Source: Bacteroidota bacterium (GTDB taxonomy: Bacteria; Bacteroidota; Bacteroidia; Sphingobacteriales; Sphingobacteriaceae). From it: DNA of 9,337 nucleotides. The notes under the pieces are model-generated. The model was not told the origin of the DNA, ran no database searches, and saw only the letters and a program-made list of their open reading frames with translations. Where the stretch lies: contig JANYAB010000300.1 of the NCBI GenBank assembly GCA_025355225.1, positions 1 through 9,337 on the forward strand, written 5' to 3'. This document shows, piece after piece, positions 5,086 to 9,337 of this stretch; position 1 is the stretch's first letter; each line of letters opens with the position of its first letter. A program made the translations under genes and the position numbers.

Positions 5086-6090
5086 ATGAAGATACTATAT
5101 GCCATTCAGGGAACAGGTAATGGGCATATCAGCCGGGCGCGGGAGATAGTCCCCCTGCTACAACGATATGGCGAGCTGGACCTGCTGGTAAGCGGCACAG
5201 AAGCAGAAGTTACTTTGTCACAACCACTTAAGTACCGGTTTCATGGGTTTAGCTTTGTATTTGGCACTAAAGGCGGCGTAGATAACTGGGCCACCTTTAA
5301 ATTAATGAACCTGCGCAGGCTTTGGCGCGACATGCATAGTTTGCCTTTAGCCCAATATGATCTGATCATTAATGATTTTGAACCTGTAAGCGCCTGGGCA
5401 TGCCGCCTGCAGAAAATACCTTCCGTATCACTGAGTCATCAGTGCTCCTTTGTATCGCCTAAAACACCACGGCCCGCAAAATGGAACTATGCCGAGTGGC
5501 TCTTTAAATATTATTCGCCTACAACGGCTCATATCGGTTTTCATTTTGAAAAATATGATGATTTTATACATACACCAGTAATAAGGAGCGATATAAGAAA
5601 TCTTTCCCCCTTAAATTTAGGTCATTACACGGTTTACCTGCCGGCCTATGACGATAAAACATTGGTAAAACATTTAAGCAAGGCCGATAAAGTTCAATGG
5701 CATATTTTTTCGAAAAGGCAAAAAAAGCCTTATCAAAGCGATAATATTCAAATATTTCCCATTAGTAACGAAGCTTATAACCAAAGCATGGCAAATTGTG
5801 AAGGACTGCTAACTGGCGGCGGCTTTGAAGGACCTGCCGAGGCACTATATTTACAGAAAAAAGTATTAATGATACCAATGACCGGGCAATACGAACAGCA
5901 ATGCAATGCCCTGGCTGCGTCAAGGCTTGGTGTGCCGGTTATTCAGGCAATCGACGAGAACTTTGCAGGGCACATCAACAATTGGATAGCAGAAGAGAAA
6001 AGAGTACTGGTTAATTTCCCGGATGAGACTGCTCAGATCATTGATAATTTGGTAAAGCAGTATGCAAAACCCGGATCAATTTTAGCATAA
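5086..6090 (+). CDS. MurG-like glycosyltransferase (MJ1255/VC2487-type)
   Basis: GT-B fold enzyme expected to transfer a sugar from a nucleotide-sugar donor to a lipid or polysaccharide acceptor at the inner membrane face. Residues are numbered from ATG 5086 (334 aa). Seen: the N-terminal glycine-rich loop AIQGTGNGHISRARE (about 6-20), an acidic NDFEP at 96-100, and a C-terminal donor-site stretch LLTGGGFEGPAEAL (241-254) followed by IPMTGQYEQQCNA. An in-frame TTG at 5059 would add nine residues (MVSYTASIA), but it overlaps a promoter box, and MKILYAIQGTGNGH is the natural family N-terminus, so ATG 5086 is preferred. The neighbouring phosphoesterase suggests a shared pathway. Donor and acceptor cannot be read from the sequence. 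Confidence 0.82.
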   Translation: MKILYAIQGTGNGHISRAREIVPLLQRYGELDLLVSGTEAEVTLSQPLKYRFHGFSFVFGTKGGVDNWATFKLMNLRRLWRDMHSLPLAQYDLIINDFEPVSAWACRLQKIPSVSLSHQCSFVSPKTPRPAKWNYAEWLFKYYSPTTAHIGFHFEKYDDFIHTPVIRSDIRNLSPLNLGHYTVYLPAYDDKTLVKHLSKADKVQWHIFSKRQKKPYQSDNIQIFPISNEAYNQSMANCEGLLTGGGFEGPAEALYLQKKVLMIPMTGQYEQQCNALAASRLGVPVIQAIDENFAGHINNWIAEEKRVLVNFPDETAQIIDNLVKQYAKPGSILA

Positions 6091-6127
6091 GCAGTTTTTC
6101 TGCTAATATTGCCTTGAAATCCATATC

Positions 6128-7114
6128 ATGATCAAACTTTTCAGATCTTTTAATCCGCTAAACATAATCTGGCTCGCCGTTTTTTTGGTCATTTTAAGAC
6201 TTGGAAATATCTATCATACCCCCGACAAAACAGAGTTTCCTTTGGCCGAGCTTTACTCGCGGCTGCTTATCCCTACATCTTATCAATATGTTATACCGCC
6301 GGCATTAAATTTATTTCTGGCAGCGGTATTGATCTTTGCGCAGGCGCTGCTGATCAATTACTTAGTTAACCACTATAATTTATTAAGCAAATCCACCTTT
6401 TTGCCTGCCTTAATGTATATCACCGTCTCGGGGTTGTTTACCCCTTTTTTATTGTTAAGCCCCCCTCTTATATGCAATTTCCTGGTGATATGGATGCTAT
6501 TTAAATTATTTAACTTTTATAAGGGCTCAGATGCCAAATCTATCTCTTACGACCTGGGAATGATCGTTGCTGTGGGCGCATTAATTTATTTGCCATTTAT
6601 TTACATGCTCGTTGCAGTCTGGATAGCGCTCATCGTTTTCAGGCCATTTGACTGGCGCGAATGGGTAGCATGCATTATCGGCTCGGCCACCATATTTTTC
6701 TTTTTAGCCGTGTTTTATTACATGCATGACCGGTTGGGCCAGTTTTATAACATTTGGCTGCCCCTGGCGAGCAAATTCCCAGATCATATTAGCATAAACT
6801 ACTATAATTACCTGGTACTGATACCCGTAATAATTATCCTGGTGTTTTGCTTTTTCAGGTTGCAGAAAAACTTTTTTAAAAGTTATGTACAAACCCGTAA
6901 ATCATTTCAGCTATTGTTTTATATTTTTTTAATAGCTGGTTTTTCATTTTATGTACGGCCAGATTTCCATTTGTACCACTTTTTGTTGTGTGCGATACCT
7001 GTCGCTGTGTTTTTTGCCTACTATTTTTTATACGCTACAATGCGATGGTTTTATGAAACTTTGTTTTTTTTATTGCTTATCAGCATTATATACTTCCAGT
7101 TTAACACTTTTTAA
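6128..7114 (+). CDS. Multi-pass inner-membrane protein, DUF6427-like
   Basis: 328 residues, very hydrophobic, with roughly 9-10 membrane segments (about 12-26, 57-80, 92-108, 113-130, 142-170, 181-199, 226-244, 262-276, 284-303 and 308-324). The N-terminus MIKLFRSFNPLNIIW and a FRPFDWREW loop (171-179) fit the Bacteroidota DUF6427 family as I remember it; the family has no known activity. No signal peptide is needed, since the first helix serves as an anchor. No catalytic motif of a known transporter or transferase class is evident. It follows the glycosyltransferase by 37 bp with only a weak AGCAG/CTGCT hairpin between, so co-transcription is likely. A role in envelope polysaccharide or lipid export would fit the context but is unproven. 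Confidence 0.72.
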   Translation: MIKLFRSFNPLNIIWLAVFLVILRLGNIYHTPDKTEFPLAELYSRLLIPTSYQYVIPPALNLFLAAVLIFAQALLINYLVNHYNLLSKSTFLPALMYITVSGLFTPFLLLSPPLICNFLVIWMLFKLFNFYKGSDAKSISYDLGMIVAVGALIYLPFIYMLVAVWIALIVFRPFDWREWVACIIGSATIFFFLAVFYYMHDRLGQFYNIWLPLASKFPDHISINYYNYLVLIPVIIILVFCFFRLQKNFFKSYVQTRKSFQLLFYIFLIAGFSFYVRPDFHLYHFLLCAIPVAVFFAYYFLYATMRWFYETLFFLLLISIIYFQFNTF

Positions 7115-7147
7115 CTTTTACATTCGTTCAAATTTCAGGGGTTATAT

Positions 7148-7155
7148 TAGTTTTG
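7148..7155 (+). promoter_or_regulatory. Candidate purQ-coaX promoter, -7 box
   Basis: TAGTTTTG matches TAnnTTTG and ends 4 nt before the purQ ATG, so the mRNA would be leaderless or nearly so. A TTCG at 7123-7126, 21 bp upstream, could be a weak -33 element (consensus TTTG). Confidence 0.5.
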
Positions 7156-7159
7156 TATC

Positions 7160-7852
7160 ATGAAATTTGGAGTAGTTATATTTCCGGGCTCTAACTGTGA
7201 TGAAGATATCATCTATGTATTAGAAAAAATAATGGGCCAGCAGGTAGTACGCCTGTGGCACAAAGACCATAATTTGCAGGACTGCGATTTTATTGTGTTA
7301 CCCGGTGGTTTTTCATTTGGCGATTATTTGCGTTCGGGCGCAATTGCGCGTTTTTCTCCCATTATGCAGGAAGTGATACAATTTGCTGCTAAGGGCGGTT
7401 ATGTATTTGGTATATGCAACGGTTTCCAAATATTAGCCGAAGCAGGTTTGCTGCCGGGTGCTTTGCTGCATAACAATAACAGGAAATTTAATTGCAGCAA
7501 TATTTATATACTACCGCAAACAAGCAATTCATTGCTTACTTGCCAGATCGATCCTCAAAGGGCGTTAAAAATACCTATCGCTCATGGCGAAGGCAATTAC
7601 TTTGCCAGCAATGATGTATTAAAACAACTAAATAATAATGACCAGGTACTGTTCAGGTATTGCGACGAGGCGGGTAATATTACGTCTGAAGCTAATCCAA
7701 ATGGCTCCATAGACAATATTGCCGGCGTATGCAATGCAGCCCGGAATGTATTTGGAATAATGCCGCATCCTGAGCGTGCCTCAGACAGTTTGCTCGCTAA
7801 CCAGGATGGGTTGGCTATTTTTGAATCTATATTATCAATGGTTAAAGCCTAA
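7160..7852 (+). CDS. purQ: Phosphoribosylformylglycinamidine synthase, glutaminase subunit
   Basis: PurQ releases ammonia from glutamine and passes it to PurL for the fourth step of purine synthesis (FGAR to FGAM). The 230-residue length and a class I glutamine amidotransferase layout are clear: N-terminal FGVVIFPGSNCDED, the oxyanion region LPGGFSFGDYLRSG (47-60), the nucleophile elbow GICNGFQIL with Cys86, and the His203-Glu205 pair in MPHPERA. All catalytic residues are present. Presence of a separate PurQ implies a split small-type PurL (with PurS) elsewhere, which is worth noting because many Bacteroidota use a single large fused PurL. The gene opens a compact operon: its TAA overlaps the coaX ATG by one base. 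The start is fixed by family fit and the promoter box. Confidence 0.95.
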   Translation: MKFGVVIFPGSNCDEDIIYVLEKIMGQQVVRLWHKDHNLQDCDFIVLPGGFSFGDYLRSGAIARFSPIMQEVIQFAAKGGYVFGICNGFQILAEAGLLPGALLHNNNRKFNCSNIYILPQTSNSLLTCQIDPQRALKIPIAHGEGNYFASNDVLKQLNNNDQVLFRYCDEAGNITSEANPNGSIDNIAGVCNAARNVFGIMPHPERASDSLLANQDGLAIFESILSMVKA

Positions 7853-8595
7853 TGGCCAACCTGGTTATTGATATTGGTAATACCTACACAAAAATTGCAG
7901 TTTTCGGGCATGAGAAAGTATTGCACACCAGTCATTATACAACTGCGGGTGCTGAAACTCTTTTTAAATTAATTGATGAATACAAGATTAATAAGGGGAT
8001 CATCTCATCCGTTAAAAAAGAAAGCGAAAGCTGGCTCAGCGCGTTAGAAGAAAGGATTAATTTGAAGTATTTTAATACTGAGATAACTGCAGGTGTCTCC
8101 AATCAATATAAAACCCCTAAAACACTTGGTCCTGATCGCCTGGCTGCTATTATAGGCGCCAATAAATTGTATCCCGGTAAAAATACCCTGGTGATCGACG
8201 CAGGCACATGTATTACCTACGATTGGATTGATTCCGGAGGGAACTATTTCGGCGGCAGTATATCGCCGGGACTAAAGATGCGTTATAAAGCGTTAAATTA
8301 TTATACCGGCAACCTGCCTTTAATTAGTGCTGATGCTACGTTCGATGATACTTACGGAAGTGATACCACAACATCCATACGGTCCGGCGTACAAAACGGA
8401 ATAAAATATGAGCTAACCGGCTTCATAAAAAGCTACCAAAACAATGAAACGGAATTGAATATTGTACTATGTGGCGGCGACAGCATTTTTTTTGATACTC
8501 TACTGAAAAATAGCATCTTTGCCCCCTATATTAAAAATGAGCCTTATTTGGTTCTTAAAGGATTAAACGCAGCTATAACAAACAATAATGATTAA
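7852..8595 (+). CDS. coaX: Type III pantothenate kinase
   Basis: CoaX phosphorylates pantothenate with ATP in the first step of coenzyme A synthesis; type III enzymes typically need a monovalent cation and resist CoA feedback. The 247 residues show the ASKHA-fold motifs in order: phosphate loop DIGNTYTK (7-14), GPDRLAAIIGA (93-103), VIDAGTCITYD with catalytic Asp117 (115-124), and GGSISPGLKMR (134-144), ending with GLNAA near the C-terminus. The length is normal for the family. It starts within the purQ stop (TAATG), and its end overlaps the next gene by 8 bp, so the three genes are very likely translated from one message. Confidence 0.95.
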   Translation: MANLVIDIGNTYTKIAVFGHEKVLHTSHYTTAGAETLFKLIDEYKINKGIISSVKKESESWLSALEERINLKYFNTEITAGVSNQYKTPKTLGPDRLAAIIGANKLYPGKNTLVIDAGTCITYDWIDSGGNYFGGSISPGLKMRYKALNYYTGNLPLISADATFDDTYGSDTTTSIRSGVQNGIKYELTGFIKSYQNNETELNIVLCGGDSIFFDTLLKNSIFAPYIKNEPYLVLKGLNAAITNNND

Positions 8596-9337
8596 ATATA
8601 TAAGGTTCTTTTTTACTTTTTTACTTGCTGCTATTGTAATCGATGCAAGTGCTCAATCTACCGCAACTACCAGCTCACCATATTCACGTTTTGGTTTAGG
8701 CGACATTAGCGATCAGCTTTTACCACAAAATATTGGTATGGGGGGTATTGCCACCGCTATAAACTCCATCGGAGGCTATAACAGTATCAATGTGATCAAC
8801 CCGGCTTCGTATGGTAAAATAAATTACACGACTATTGATGCAGGTCTTTTTAGCAATATGGTTACTTTTAGTAAAGATGGTTTCGCCAACCAAAAAAATG
8901 CGAACACCAGTTTTAGCCATATTACATTTGCTATTCCGGTTTCTAAACATTCCGCATTAAGTTTCGGCATGCTGCCGTATAGCCAGTTGGGTTATAATTA
9001 TAAGCAGGCTCTCCCTAAAGGATTTGGCACCTCGCCTACTCCGTCAGGGAGTGCAAGCGTTGACACAAATGCTGTAAATTACCTGTATAGCGGAGAAGGG
9101 GGCTTAACCAAAGCCTATTTAGGTTATGGGTTTGGTATAGGCAAGCACTTATTGATCGGCGCCAATGTTTCGTATATATTCGGCAACTTAAAACAAGATC
9201 AATCAACCGAGATCCCGCTGCTGTTTGGAACATTAAATTCGCGTATTGAACAAGACAACCACGTTCGTGGCTTAAACTATGATTATGGTGTTCAGTACTC
9301 TTTCGACTTTTCGGCCACCAAACACCTGATCCTTGGA
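8588..9337 (+). CDS. Exported outer-membrane beta-barrel protein, partial (C-terminus off the right edge)
   Basis: Open for all 250 visible codons from ATG 8588 in a different frame from coaX, whose last 8 bp it overlaps. The N-terminus MIKYIRFFFTFLLAAIVIDA is a Sec signal peptide, with a likely signal peptidase I cut after ASA (residues 20-22), before Gln23. The mature part begins with SSPYSRFGLGDI and NIGMGGIATAI, the opening seen in Bacteroidota FadL/PorV-like outer-membrane barrels. Alternating hydrophobic and polar strands rich in Gly, Tyr, Phe and Asn follow (LGYGFGIGKHLLIGANVSYI). The exact role is unknown; candidates are a hydrophobic-compound channel or a secretion-related barrel. 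Linkage to coaX looks like operon packing, not shared function. Confidence 0.82.
   Translation, partial: MIKYIRFFFTFLLAAIVIDASAQSTATTSSPYSRFGLGDISDQLLPQNIGMGGIATAINSIGGYNSINVINPASYGKINYTTIDAGLFSNMVTFSKDGFANQKNANTSFSHITFAIPVSKHSALSFGMLPYSQLGYNYKQALPKGFGTSPTPSGSASVDTNAVNYLYSGEGGLTKAYLGYGFGIGKHLLIGANVSYIFGNLKQDQSTEIPLLFGTLNSRIEQDNHVRGLNYDYGVQYSFDFSATKHLILG

Noticed and set aside
6092..6106. AGCAG-TTTTT-CTGCT hairpin between the glycosyltransferase and DUF6427 genes as a terminator
   Set aside because: A 5-bp stem with no following T-run is too weak to call; it should permit read-through.
6951..7163. Plus-strand 70-codon frame overlapping the end of the DUF6427 gene and the purQ start
   Set aside because: It is an out-of-frame reading of a hydrophobic membrane-protein gene and runs through the purQ promoter into its start.
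8720..9233. Minus-strand open frames opposite the outer-membrane protein
   Set aside because: The plus-strand frame is open throughout with a signal peptide and barrel strands; the antisense frames are shadows.

Overview
The window looks like chromosomal DNA from a Bacteroidota member, most likely family Sphingobacteriaceae (Mucilaginibacter/Pedobacter type). The reasons are the protein sequences (the DUF6427-like membrane protein, the Bacteroidota-style uracil phosphoribosyltransferase), the TAnnTTTG promoter boxes typical of this phylum, the lack of clear Shine-Dalgarno sites, and short AT-rich dispersed repeats between genes. This placement rests on recognition by eye, not on a database search.

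Layout. Positions 1-1184 (minus strand) hold the first 394 codons of uvrB, cut by the left edge. A divergent spacer of about 200 bp with small repeats leads to upp (1388-2035). Next comes a HAD-family nucleotidase (2130-2858), then an antitoxin-first hicBA pair (2907-3345) and a DinB-like protein (3395-3925). A copy of one short repeat precedes or enters the HAD gene, another precedes the DinB-like gene, and an inverted copy follows upp. A 36-codon ORF for a one-helix membrane peptide with an acidic tail lies at 3997-4107. A probable envelope block follows: an LpxH-like metallophosphoesterase (4182-5036), a MurG-like glycosyltransferase (5086-6090) and a DUF6427-like multi-pass membrane protein (6128-7114). 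The window ends with a tightly packed operon: purQ (7160-7852), coaX (7852-8595) and the start of an exported outer-membrane beta-barrel protein (8588 onward, cut by the right edge).

How the genes work together. Most are housekeeping: excision repair (uvrB), pyrimidine salvage and nucleotide clean-up (upp, HAD), purine synthesis (purQ) and coenzyme A synthesis (coaX). hicBA is the one clearly accessory element. The phosphoesterase and glycosyltransferase are adjacent and likely act on a shared lipid-linked sugar pathway, but no substrate can be read from the sequence.

I did not find a clear new multi-gene system. The observations most worth checking are: a 24-bp perfect inverted repeat spanning the start of the HAD gene, with a promoter box in its loop; that same repeat family supplying the HAD N-terminus; the unannotated 36-aa membrane peptide; promoter boxes so close to start codons that near-leaderless mRNAs are predicted; and the phosphoesterase/glycosyltransferase/DUF6427 block.
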